Part shown: one piece after another, positions 5,820 to 11,927 of the stretch | How positions within the stretch are numbered: the stretch's first letter is position 1 | Layout of the letters: the number at the start of each line of letters is the position of its first letter | Notes under the pieces: generated by a model | The model's input: only the letters and a program-made list of their open reading frames with translations | Told to the model about the DNA's origin: nothing | The model's database searches: none | NCBI GenBank assembly: GCA_050255815.1 | Contig: JBLMVJ010000043.1 | Coordinates: forward strand, 1-18,374 | Direction of reading: 5' to 3' | DNA length: 18,374 bases | Origin: JAGORM01 sp050255815 | GTDB taxonomy: Bacteria; Patescibacteriota; Microgenomatia; Levybacterales; GWA1-39-11 | Program-made: the position numbers and the translations under genes

Positions 5820-7079
5820 TTAGAAGCGGGAAGAGATATCTGCCAGGGTCATTCTTCTGATGAGTTCTTGTGCTTCATGCCATGTTCCTGGAACCCGCAC
5901 CCTGAAAAGGGAGTTGTTATAAAAGTCAAAATGAGTAGAGAAAAAAGCCTTGCCGGGGGCAACATCTACGGAAGCATATTCCAGCTGGTCATATAGCTGC
6001 TCGTCATAGGCTTGCACGGTAAATATGGGTACTGTTTCCCCACCGCCATCCTGGACAACCCGGAAGCCTGCGTTTTTTATACCCTCAATTAATGGTTTTT
6101 TAATAGCCCTAACCATAGGGACAATTTCCTGCAGATGACCGCTAATTATCTTATTGTCCATGATCCGGTTTAACAGTTCAACTTGGGGTCCAGAGATATC
6201 ATATGATTTTCTTCTGCCTTCATACATATTTCCAACCCCTGAAGACATAATTGCATATCCTAACCTTTCTCCCGGTATGCCTATGAGTTTAGAAAGAGTG
6301 CGCAAAACTATTACATTATCATGAGTATTAGTAAGTTTTGCCGCAGAATCTTTATCCGGGAGTGCGTCTCCAAAGGCTTCATCTATGATGACTAAATTTC
6401 CATGTTGCTCCTGAAATGCCACAAAATCAGAAATTGCCTCAGGTTGTATAACGGTACCTAAAGGAGTGTTGGGGTTGCAAATATAAAAAACCGTATGAGA
6501 AAAATTCTCTTTAGGTTTTGCGCCTTCTTCTGTCAAGTCCCTTTGTACCATTTCAAATGCACGTTCACGGTCCAACGTTAGTTGTTTTGCCAGTTCCAAC
6601 CCTTTTTCAGGAGGCTCTCTGAGCGGTTGTTCAATAGAAATATATTCCAGGGAAGGGTTTCTTTCATCCATATAGGTCTCAAGGGGAGGAAAATGGGGAC
6701 CCAGAGCATGAACTTGCGTATTATTTTTAAAGAGGCCCATTATTTTGTCTAAAATCATATCTGATCCTCCTGCGGAGAAGGTAATATAGGGCTTTTTTAA
6801 TCCGGTTTTATCCAGTTCAAAACGTTCCCGTACAAAATTCTCGGCAGCCAGCGTATTAACGTTTTCATAATGGCTCCCTTTTTCTGTATGGAGACCGCTT
6901 TGCGCTATCTCTTTTACAATTTGGTCATATTCGGGAGGTGGTCCAAACGGTGATTCACCTTCTGAGAGATACAGTTGGACACGGATTGAGGGGAGTTCAC
7001 GGCGCCTGGTATAGGAAGGTATTACCTTAAAGGTCCTAAAGATGTCAGGCCCATTGCCCGGATTTTGCTCTGTAGCCAT
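5820..7079 (-). CDS. HisC-like PLP-dependent aminotransferase (class I/II)
   Basis: A 419-aa fold-type I aminotransferase, cytosolic, closest in style to histidinol-phosphate aminotransferases and related threonine-phosphate decarboxylase-like enzymes. Visible motifs: SAGGSDMIL (about 102-110, cofactor phosphate region), CNPNTPLGT with Asn202, IIDEAFGD with Asp233 contacting the pyridine nitrogen, and TLSKLIGIPGERLGY with the PLP lysine Lys264 and Arg272. The C-terminal FRVRVPGT provides the substrate-carboxylate Arg. It is longer than typical HisC (about 350 aa), with an extended N-terminus and an insertion around 150-190 rich in Glu and Lys. No other histidine genes are nearby, so the amino donor and acceptor cannot be stated. 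Its promoter sits inside the first copy of the hairpin array at 7091-7099. Confidence 0.85.
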   Translation of the reverse strand: MATEQNPGNGPDIFRTFKVIPSYTRRRELPSIRVQLYLSEGESPFGPPPEYDQIVKEIAQSGLHTEKGSHYENVNTLAAENFVRERFELDKTGLKKPYITFSAGGSDMILDKIMGLFKNNTQVHALGPHFPPLETYMDERNPSLEYISIEQPLREPPEKGLELAKQLTLDRERAFEMVQRDLTEEGAKPKENFSHTVFYICNPNTPLGTVIQPEAISDFVAFQEQHGNLVIIDEAFGDALPDKDSAAKLTNTHDNVIVLRTLSKLIGIPGERLGYAIMSSGVGNMYEGRRKSYDISGPQVELLNRIMDNKIISGHLQEIVPMVRAIKKPLIEGIKNAGFRVVQDGGGETVPIFTVQAYDEQLYDQLEYASVDVAPGKAFFSTHFDFYNNSLFRVRVPGTWHEAQELIRRMTLADISSRF

Positions 7080-7090
7080 AGGGGACGAGT

Positions 7091-7099
7091 ATTATAGCA
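7091..7099 (-). promoter_or_regulatory. Extended -10 promoter of the aminotransferase, inside the repeat array
   Basis: On the minus strand TGCTATAAT is a perfect extended -10, ending 11 nt before the ATG at 7079. It is the complement of the left end of the first array hairpin (TATAGCAGATT), so promoter and repeat share sequence. Confidence 0.65.
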
Positions 7100-7195
7100 G
7101 ATTTCAACAACTCCAGAATGAAACCGATGGGTTGAAATCTGATATATCATCCTCCTCAGAGAATTACTAATAAGAGGATGCTATAGCAGATTCAG

Positions 7196-7258
7196 CTTGA
7201 ATCTGATATGTCACCCCTTTACAAAAAAACTTAGAGGATAGGAGTGTCATAGCAGATT
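7196..7258. repeat. 63-bp exact direct repeat, copy 1
   Basis: Identical to 7376-7438 over 63 bp; mismatches resume at 7195/7375 and 7259/7439. It spans the right end of one H module, a whole S module and the left end of the next H module, which implies recent duplication or conversion. Confidence 0.97.
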
Positions 7259-7375
7259 TTAACTATCCTGAGCTTTTAACCGATAGCTAAAATCTGATAT
7301 ATCATCCTCCTCAGAAAACTTACTAATAAATGGATGCTATAGCAGATTCAAGAAAGCCTTGGGTTGTTTGATGAT

Positions 7376-7438
7376 CTTGAATCTGATATGTCACCCCTTT
7401 ACAAAAAAACTTAGAGGATAGGAGTGTCATAGCAGATT
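7376..7438. repeat. 63-bp exact direct repeat, copy 2
   Basis: Second identical copy of 7196-7258, offset by 180 bp. It is followed by a decayed fifth H module (7428-7457) whose right end has lost AATCTGATAT. Confidence 0.97.
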
Positions 7439-7485
7439 CACCTTGAATTCCACCATTTTTTTCTTACATGGCAATTACATTGCGG

Positions 7486-7494
7486 TGTTACAAT
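7486..7494 (+). promoter_or_regulatory. Extended -10 promoter of the GAF histidine kinase
   Basis: TGTTACAAT; TACAAT (7489-7494) ends exactly 6 nt before the ATG at 7501. An earlier in-frame ATG at 7468 lies upstream of this promoter and is not favoured. Confidence 0.7.
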
Positions 7495-7500
7495 AGCCTC

Positions 7501-8748
7501 ATGCCGTACATTATAAAAGACAGGATAGCATTCCTTTCTGAAGCAAGTAAAATTCTTTCATCCTCTCTGGACTACAATGTCACACTCTTAACTATTGCAA
7601 AAATGGTTGTGGATCAGGTGGGGGATTTTTGCATTATTGATGTGTTTGAAGAAGACCGTACCATGACCAGGGTAGTAGTTAAAACCGCGGACAGAAAAAA
7701 ACAGGAGCTGGCAAACCGCATGTTTTATTTTCCTCCGGATCCCCAAAATAAAGCCGCAATTTATCATGCGGCTTATCTTCGGGACCCTATTGTTATTAAG
7801 GACGTAACAAAAAAATGGCTGCAATCCGTGACGCGCATAGATGAAGAGCGGGAAGTAATCCGGAAACTTTGTCTTCACTCCCATATCTTTGCGCCGTTGA
7901 TGAGTAGGGGAAAGGTAATAGGAGTTATAACTATTGCCTCCATGAACCCCCATTTTTCCTATGGTAAGAAGGATATGTTATTAGTGAGGGAATTAGCAAA
8001 TAGGGCGGGGACAGCCGTGGATAAATCCCGGCTCTATTCCCAGGCCCAGGAGGCAATCCAGACGAGGGATGAATTTTTATCTATTGCATCACATGAGCTA
8101 AAAACTCCGCTTACCAGTATTTTATTGAGCCTGCAGCTCGCCCTGAAAAAATTGCAAAAGGCAACGAAAGAAGAAACTGATACGCATGATATAGTTAAAA
8201 TTGTAGAGAAGAGTATTCATCAGACCAGGCGTATGTCACACCTGATCCGTGATTTACTGGATATTTCCGTCATGTCTACCGGGAGACTTACTATAGAACC
8301 GGAAGCAGTAAGTTTAAACATACTGGTGCAAGACGTTATTGGCCGTTTTAAAATAGAGGCGAAAAATGAAGGAAGTACCCTAACTCTTAAAGAACAAGAG
8401 GCAGACATACAGGGTGTATGGGATACTATCAGAATTGAGCAAGTTGTCTCAAACCTATTATCCAATGCTATAAAATATGGAAGAGGAAAACCTATCCTGG
8501 TAACCATCTCTAAAGACAATAAGTTTGCTTACATGAAGGTAAAAGACCGGGGATTTGGGATTAGTAAAAAAGACCAGGGTGAGATTTTTAATGCATTTAA
8601 GCGGGCTGCTATGACAAAGGACATTAAGGGAATGGGGGTAGGTTTATACATCAGCCGTCAGATTGTAGAGGCGCATGGCGGACACTTAGGCGTAGAAAGC
8701 GTAAAGGGAAAAGGTTCAGAATTTTCATTAACACTCCCACTGAAATAA
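7501..8748 (+). CDS. Soluble GAF-domain sensor histidine kinase
   Basis: A 415-aa cytosolic kinase with no membrane segment. An N-terminal GAF-type sensor domain covers about residues 5-175 (DFCIIDVFEED, HIFAPLMSRGKVIGVITIAS, FSYGKKDMLLVRELANRAGTAVDKS). Next is HisKA, with the phosphoacceptor in SIASHELKTPL (His198), then the HATPase_c domain with N box NLLSNAIKYG, G1 KDRGFGIS, F region IFNAFKRA and G2 GMGVGLYISRQIVEAHGG. It autophosphorylates on His198 and passes phosphate to a response regulator; none is encoded in the window, so it is an orphan kinase. The ligand sensed by the GAF domain is unknown. The ATG at 7501 is chosen because the -10 TACAAT lies 6 nt upstream; the frame extends to 7468. 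The hairpin array lies immediately upstream. Confidence 0.92.
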   Translation: MPYIIKDRIAFLSEASKILSSSLDYNVTLLTIAKMVVDQVGDFCIIDVFEEDRTMTRVVVKTADRKKQELANRMFYFPPDPQNKAAIYHAAYLRDPIVIKDVTKKWLQSVTRIDEEREVIRKLCLHSHIFAPLMSRGKVIGVITIASMNPHFSYGKKDMLLVRELANRAGTAVDKSRLYSQAQEAIQTRDEFLSIASHELKTPLTSILLSLQLALKKLQKATKEETDTHDIVKIVEKSIHQTRRMSHLIRDLLDISVMSTGRLTIEPEAVSLNILVQDVIGRFKIEAKNEGSTLTLKEQEADIQGVWDTIRIEQVVSNLLSNAIKYGRGKPILVTISKDNKFAYMKVKDRGFGISKKDQGEIFNAFKRAAMTKDIKGMGVGLYISRQIVEAHGGHLGVESVKGKGSEFSLTLPLK

Positions 8749-8761
8749 TTAGCGAGTAAAA

Positions 8762-8850
8762 CCTTGAAATTGTTAGAAATTAATAGAAATTTATAGAAAT
8801 TAGTAGCGTTACAATTAATTTCTCAATTTCCATTAGTTTCCATAAGTATC
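8762..8850. repeat. 10-bp TAGAAATTAR repeats facing inverted copies
   Basis: About four 10-bp units (TTGAAATTGT, TAGAAATTAA, TAGAAATTTA, TAGAAATTAG) run through 8764-8803. Degenerate inverted copies (AATTAATTTCT, CAATTTCC, ATTAGTTTCC) follow at 8812-8846. Together they could fold into a long AT-rich imperfect hairpin downstream of the kinase gene, perhaps acting in termination. A related inverted-orientation copy occurs at 17681-17712. Confidence 0.7.
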
Positions 8851-8932
8851 TTTCCCCAATTCTTACATCTCCTTCACCGGTTTTTTATCTTATTTAAATC
8901 ATTTAAGCATACATTTTTACCTGAGAAGGAAT

Positions 8933-8940
8933 GAGGTGAT
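8933..8940 (+). promoter_or_regulatory. Strong Shine-Dalgarno of the DUF1059 gene
   Basis: GAGGTGAT matches the 16S anti-Shine-Dalgarno tail over 8 nt, with GAGG ending 8 nt before the ATG at 8945. The GTG at 8936, also in frame, lies inside this site and so is not the start. Confidence 0.75.
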
Positions 8941-8944
8941 TGAT

Positions 8945-9163
8945 ATGAAATACTCAATAATATGTACCTGCGGAGATCTAATAAGCGTTGATGCGCAGAC
9001 GCGGGATGAGGCGGTGGAACGTATGGAAGAAATGATGACACCGGAAGCAATAGATGCGCATTTTGCAGACAACCATCCCGGTGAAATACCTCCTTCAAAA
9101 GAAGAGATGGGCATAATGATAGAACAGCAACTCATGCAGCGTCCCCAGATCATCCACATGTAG
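8945..9163 (+). CDS. DUF1059 family small protein
   Basis: A 72-aa protein starting MKYSIICTCGDLISVDAQTR, followed by DEAVERMEEMM and HFADNHPG. This is the arrangement of the DUF1059 family: an N-terminal strand with C-x-C-G, a helix with DE-AVE, then a histidine-bearing helix. Cys7, Cys9, His39 and His44 could form a metal site (inference from spacing). Family function is unknown. Unlike most genes here it has a strong Shine-Dalgarno sequence and therefore a true leader. The methionine-rich tail (EEMGIMIEQQLMQRP) may be a species-specific extension. It converges on the small membrane gene at 9195, 31 bp away. Confidence 0.8.
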   Translation: MKYSIICTCGDLISVDAQTRDEAVERMEEMMTPEAIDAHFADNHPGEIPPSKEEMGIMIEQQLMQRPQIIHM

Positions 9164-9194
9164 GGAGATTGTAAAAACTGATTGTATTTACTTC

Positions 9195-9416
9195 TTACTT
9201 TTTTCGGAGGACTCTTGAGGCTTGGGAAACTGCTGCTTCTGCTATCCTGGCGCCAATTTTTCCGGCCGCGTGTTTTGGAGATATGATCAAGCTTTCATAG
9301 ATATCCCAAATTTTCTTTTTAATATAAAACAAAAGAATAATCATGGTGATGAAAAGGAGTATAAACAAACCCATGAAAATAATACCGACTACGTAAAATG
9401 CATCCTGCAGATTCAT
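9195..9416 (-). CDS. Single-TM small membrane protein
   Basis: 73 aa. One strong membrane helix (about residues 8-32, Ile/Leu/Phe-rich, GIIFMGLFILLFITMIILLF) is followed by a basic stop-transfer sequence (YIKKKIWDIYE) and a cytoplasmic amphipathic, Ala-rich helix (KIGARIAEAAVSQASRVLRKK). I do not recognise the family. The helix with its short cytoplasmic tail resembles small membrane-shaping or regulator-anchoring proteins, but that is only shape. A -10 (TATGAT) ends 6 nt before the ATG with no Shine-Dalgarno sequence, supporting leaderless expression. Confidence 0.75.
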   Translation of the reverse strand: MNLQDAFYVVGIIFMGLFILLFITMIILLFYIKKKIWDIYESLIISPKHAAGKIGARIAEAAVSQASRVLRKK

Positions 9417-9422
9417 GGGTAC

Positions 9423-9428
9423 ATCATA
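9423..9428 (-). promoter_or_regulatory. -10 element of the small membrane protein gene
   Basis: TATGAT on the minus strand ends 6 nt before the ATG at 9416. Confidence 0.6.
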
Positions 9429-9560
9429 AAAAAGCAGGTTTAGAAAGATCTGTAGGTACGGTATGCATAAGGTAAGAAACTGGGACCATTGTCTTTACCT
9501 TCCTCTTACTCCATTTTGCCTAAGTTTTTAATTCATTTGCTTAGGATTATCACGAATTGT

Positions 9561-9582
9561 GAGGTGAGCTATGCGAATATGA
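9561..9582 (+). promoter_or_regulatory. Shine-Dalgarno plus three-codon upstream ORF overlapping the start
   Basis: GAGGTGA (9561-9567) is ideally spaced for the ATG at 9571, which opens a mini-ORF ATG CGA ATA TGA. Its stop overlaps the ATG at 9579 as ATGA. The spacing to 9579 itself (14 nt after GAGG) is long, so reinitiation or coupling is possible. Confidence 0.5.
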
Positions 9583-10217
9583 GAAAACTTTTTTCAACTC
9601 TGCTTCTGGTAGCACTGGGCTTTATGGTTATTTCTACAGTTTACGCCCAGGGGACGCTTTCAAACCAGTATGTAAATGAAGCATTTAACTCAAAGGCTGC
9701 AAATATACGCCTAAATCTTAATACGTTACTTCGTGAGCACACTGTGTTGGGCGCAACTCTCTTAAAAAGTTTATATTTGGGACAGAACACCACTCAGCTG
9801 CAGAGCCTGATGGATGCAAACCAAAATGAACTGGGAAACCTAGTGCAAACAGCATATGGCACTAATGCTAAGAACTCTTTTATGGCGTTATGGAGTGCCC
9901 ATATGAAAGAATACCGCAATTACACTCTTGCAAAAAAGAGCAATAACACGGTAGGTATGAATACCGCCCGGAAAAATCTCCAGACCATTTCAACCAGCCT
10001 GGGGGATCTGTTTGCGGTAAATAATATGGCGGCTTCAACCATAGCAAGTTTAATGCAGGACCATGTAAATGGGACGCTTGCCTATGTGGATGCGGTGGCG
10101 GCAAAAAATACAACTGCTGAGGCAAACGGTTTGAAACAGGGGTACGACCGGGCAGGAAAATTTGCAGATGCACTCACCATGGGGTTAATACTGGACCGGC
10201 CAAACCTGTTTAAGTAG
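9579..10217 (+). CDS. Secreted helical protein of unknown function
   Basis: 212 aa from ATG 9579: MRKLFSTLLLVALGFMVIST followed by VYAQ is a clean signal peptide, cleaved near residue 24. The mature protein is all-helical and Asn/Ala/Leu-rich. It seems to contain two related halves: LLREHTVLGATLLKSLYLGQ with a later LWSAHMKEYRNYTLAKKSNN, then IASLMQDHVNGTLAYVDAVA. The recurring 'H-x(2,3)-hydrophobic ... A-K' pattern suggests a four-helix bundle duplicated from a helical hairpin. The His residues (REH, SAHMKEY, QDHVNG) could bind metal, but this is speculation. Many longer in-frame starts exist back to 9489; I reject them because the signal peptide must be N-terminal. Family not identified. 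Confidence 0.75.
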   Translation: MRKLFSTLLLVALGFMVISTVYAQGTLSNQYVNEAFNSKAANIRLNLNTLLREHTVLGATLLKSLYLGQNTTQLQSLMDANQNELGNLVQTAYGTNAKNSFMALWSAHMKEYRNYTLAKKSNNTVGMNTARKNLQTISTSLGDLFAVNNMAASTIASLMQDHVNGTLAYVDAVAAKNTTAEANGLKQGYDRAGKFADALTMGLILDRPNLFK

Positions 10218-10241
10218 TATTAAGCATGGGGTCGTTAACAA

Positions 10242-10262
10242 GTTCCAGTCATAGGCTGGAAC
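10242..10262. terminator. Hairpin between convergent genes
   Basis: GTTCCAG, a 7-nt loop and CTGGAAC form a perfect 7-bp stem in the 49-bp gap between the convergent genes ending at 10217 and 10267. There is no T-tract on either strand, so intrinsic termination is not certain. Confidence 0.45.
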
Positions 10263-10266
10263 GGGG

Positions 10267-11268
10267 TTACCTTGTAGGCAATTCCACAAAAAACGTGCTG
10301 CCGCGTCCTTTCCTTCCGGATGCCCAGATCTTTCCATGGTGCGCTTCTATGATGGACTTACTGATAAAAAGGCCCAGCCCGGTTCCCCTAATTTCCTTTT
10401 TCCCTTTATGTATCCGGGAAAAAGGTTTGAACAGCGCAGTTAATTCACGTCCGGTCATACCCATACCGGTGTCAGAAACGGAGATCAACAGATTTTCTTT
10501 TTGCGGTTTTACCTCTATAGAGATATCCCCTCCCTTTGGAGAGTATTTTATTGCGTTAGAAAGAAGGTTGGTAAATACTTGCTTGAGGCGTTGGCGGTCC
10601 CATCTGCCATTAATGTGTTTAGGGGATGAAAGCTGGAGGTGATGGCTTTCAGTACCTACCTGCTGTTCATGTACCACTTCGGAAAGAAGGCTGTATAGGT
10701 TGGTCCGTTCCGGACTCAGGGTAAAACGTCCTCCCCTGAGGCTTGCCGTATCCCTCAGGTCGTAAATTAAATGCTCCAGCGTATCTACTGCGGAAACCAG
10801 CCGTTTTTGGATTTTTTCCTGGTCGGCTTTCGTTCTTTGGAAGGGCAGGGTAGCATAGATTTTAATAGCCGTTATAGGCTGCATGAGGTCGTGGGCGATT
10901 ATATTCATGAAAAATTCCAATTGTTTTTCTGCCATTTCAGACTTTTTACGGTGAAGCTCAGACTTTAACTTCTGCGCGCTTTGCTGCAAAACAAGGAGGC
11001 TGATAATAATGAGGGAGAGGTCATATAAACAGATATTAAGGAGGCTGACTCTATCTACAGCAGCCTCATAGGTATATAAGACTATGGTGAGAGTGGCAAT
11101 AAGTGATATGACCCGTCCTCTAAAGTGATAGGCGGAAATAATAATAGGGATAGCATAAAGAGAGGTGACAATAATTTCAGTACTCAGGACGGAGTCAATA
11201 AAAAAGACTGCAAATAAAGAAAAAACAGTAATTAAAAAATACAATGAATCCTGTTTGGTAATTTTCAT
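10267..11268 (-). CDS. Membrane sensor histidine kinase
   Basis: 333 aa. The N-terminal region (residues about 8-95) is a four-helix membrane sensor with very short loops (FLITVFSLFAVFFID, EIIVTSLYAIPIIISAYHF, VISLIATLTIVLYTYEA, ICLYDLSLIIISLLVL), like MASE-type or DUF4118-type integral sensors. A linker coiled coil follows, then HisKA with IIAHDLMQPI (His126). The HATPase_c domain shows NLLSNAIKYSPKGG, SDTGMGMTGREL, LFKPFSRI and GTGLGLFISKSIIEAHHG. No cytoplasmic PAS or GAF domain is present, and no response regulator is nearby. It is the second orphan kinase in the window; the signal is probably membrane-related but unknown. TATCTT 6 nt before the ATG suggests leaderless expression. Confidence 0.92.
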   Translation of the reverse strand: MKITKQDSLYFLITVFSLFAVFFIDSVLSTEIIVTSLYAIPIIISAYHFRGRVISLIATLTIVLYTYEAAVDRVSLLNICLYDLSLIIISLLVLQQSAQKLKSELHRKKSEMAEKQLEFFMNIIAHDLMQPITAIKIYATLPFQRTKADQEKIQKRLVSAVDTLEHLIYDLRDTASLRGGRFTLSPERTNLYSLLSEVVHEQQVGTESHHLQLSSPKHINGRWDRQRLKQVFTNLLSNAIKYSPKGGDISIEVKPQKENLLISVSDTGMGMTGRELTALFKPFSRIHKGKKEIRGTGLGLFISKSIIEAHHGKIWASGRKGRGSTFFVELPTR

Positions 11269-11274
11269 GGAGGC

Positions 11275-11280
11275 AAGATA
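11275..11280 (-). promoter_or_regulatory. -10-like element of the membrane histidine kinase
   Basis: TATCTT on the minus strand ends 6 nt before the ATG at 11268. The match is weak, but the position fits the other genes. Confidence 0.4.
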
Positions 11281-11441
11281 AGTGTATATAAGTCTCCCCT
11301 TGGAAGCACCTCAATATATACCCGGAAAGTATCTTGAGTATAGCTAAAAAACACTAAAAAGCAAGCAGTCTGCTAAAAACTGTTATATCTTTCTTACATT
11401 TCATTGACCATACCTTAAAAGCATTGAGTCAAACTCTAATC

Positions 11442-11468
11442 ATGGCAACAAGCCAAAGAAGGTGGTGA
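11442..11468 (+). other. Possible 8-codon upstream ORF
   Basis: ATG 11442 opens MATSQRRW followed by TGA (11466-11468), overlapping the Shine-Dalgarno region of the next gene and ending 6 nt before its ATG at 11475. Translation through it would occlude the site. It may be coincidental. Confidence 0.3.
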
Positions 11469-11474
11469 ACCCGA

Positions 11475-11810
11475 ATGTATTGGATAACAGGCATTTTAGG
11501 ACTTGCGTTAGCAGTGGCACCCTGGGTATTAAACTATACCGGTAACGGAGTAGCTTTGTGGTCAAGTGTAATTTTGGGAGGACTCACGGTGATAGCTTCT
11601 CTTATTGAAGGGGCGCAGCATGACCGTGCAGCATGGGAGTATTGGGCGGCAGGAATTTTAGGAATCCTTGCCATCATTTCCCCGTTTGCCCTTGGTTTTA
11701 GTGCATACTCCACAGCCATGTGGACTACCGTAGTCCTGGGAGTGTTGATTGCAATTTTTGCCGGCTCTCGTCTGGGCAGCGGAAATTGGAGAAAAACATC
11801 TGAGGCTTAG
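11475..11810 (+). CDS. SPW-repeat membrane protein
   Basis: 111 aa with four membrane helices arranged as two repeats, each starting with Trp-rich segments: YWITGILGLALAVAPWVLNY then VALWSSVILGGLTVIASLIE, and YWAAGILGILAIISPFALGF then AMWTTVVLGVLIAIFAGSRL. The 'APWVLNY' and 'SPFALGF' signatures are the hallmark of the SPW repeat family (PF03779), integral membrane proteins of unknown function. The middle loop QHDRAAWEYW links the repeats. A strong Shine-Dalgarno sequence (AAGGTGGTGA, one mismatch to consensus, 11459-11468) precedes the ATG, so this gene has a leader. The upstream 206-bp divergent region also feeds the histidine kinase. Confidence 0.88.
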   Translation: MYWITGILGLALAVAPWVLNYTGNGVALWSSVILGGLTVIASLIEGAQHDRAAWEYWAAGILGILAIISPFALGFSAYSTAMWTTVVLGVLIAIFAGSRLGSGNWRKTSEA

Positions 11811-11850
11811 TAACGGGTCTCAGAGAAGTAATTCAGCTATAAGTATCAAG

Positions 11851-11886
11851 CGGTGTTAGGTATTAATACCGGGATATCTTAACCGT
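11851..11886. other. Nested inverted repeat
   Basis: GGTATTAATACC (11859-11870) is a perfect 12-bp palindrome. It lies inside an outer imperfect pairing of CGGTgTTA (11851-11858) with TAACCG. No T-tract follows. It may be an operator or a weak terminator between the SPW and DUF2267 genes. Confidence 0.45.
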
Positions 11887-11915
11887 TCCCTTACTGAATT
11901 TTATCTTTAGTTTTA

Positions 11916-11921
11916 TATACA
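11916..11921 (+). promoter_or_regulatory. -10 element of the DUF2267 gene
   Basis: TATACA ends 6 nt before the ATG at 11928. A second in-frame ATG (11940) is a possible alternative start. Confidence 0.5.
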
Positions 11922-11927
11922 TTACTT

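Larger units (their letters stand above)
7093..7457. repeat. Array of alternating conserved-end hairpins (undescribed element)
   Basis: This fills the gap between two divergent genes. H modules begin TATAGCAGATT or CATAGCAGATT (7093, 7182, 7248, 7338, 7428) and end AATCTGATAT (7136, 7200, 7291, 7380; lost in the fifth). Their interiors are 32, 7, 32 and 31 nt. The interiors differ, yet both edges of each stay complementary: TCAAC/GTTGA, CA/TG, TTA plus CTATC/GATAG plus TAA, CAAGA/TCTTG. S modules lie between them in two alternating types: 7146-7181 and 7301-7337 pair CATCC with GGATG; 7210-7247 and 7390-7427 are identical and pair CACCCCT with AGGAGTG (one mismatch). The whole is a chain of back-to-back hairpins. 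Role unknown: structured RNA, regulatory DNA or a non-autonomous repeat are all possible. Confidence 0.9.

Noticed and set aside
7140..7260. Hammerhead or other self-cleaving ribozyme
   Set aside because: CTGATA resembles part of the hammerhead CUGAUGA core, but the GAAA and cleavage-site elements are missing.
7093..7438. CRISPR array (repeats with 31-32 nt 'spacers')
   Set aside because: The 'spacers' are self-complementary at both edges, one is only 7 nt, the 'repeats' would be 57-63 bp and of two alternating kinds, and no cas gene is in the window.
7093..7438. Integron attC sites
   Set aside because: No R'/R'' core boxes flanking cassettes, no cassette ORFs between the hairpins and no integrase gene.
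7468..7500. ATG 7468 as start of the GAF histidine kinase
   Set aside because: The extended -10 TGTTACAAT lies between 7468 and 7501, so a transcript from it cannot include 7468, and the GAF domain is complete from 7501.
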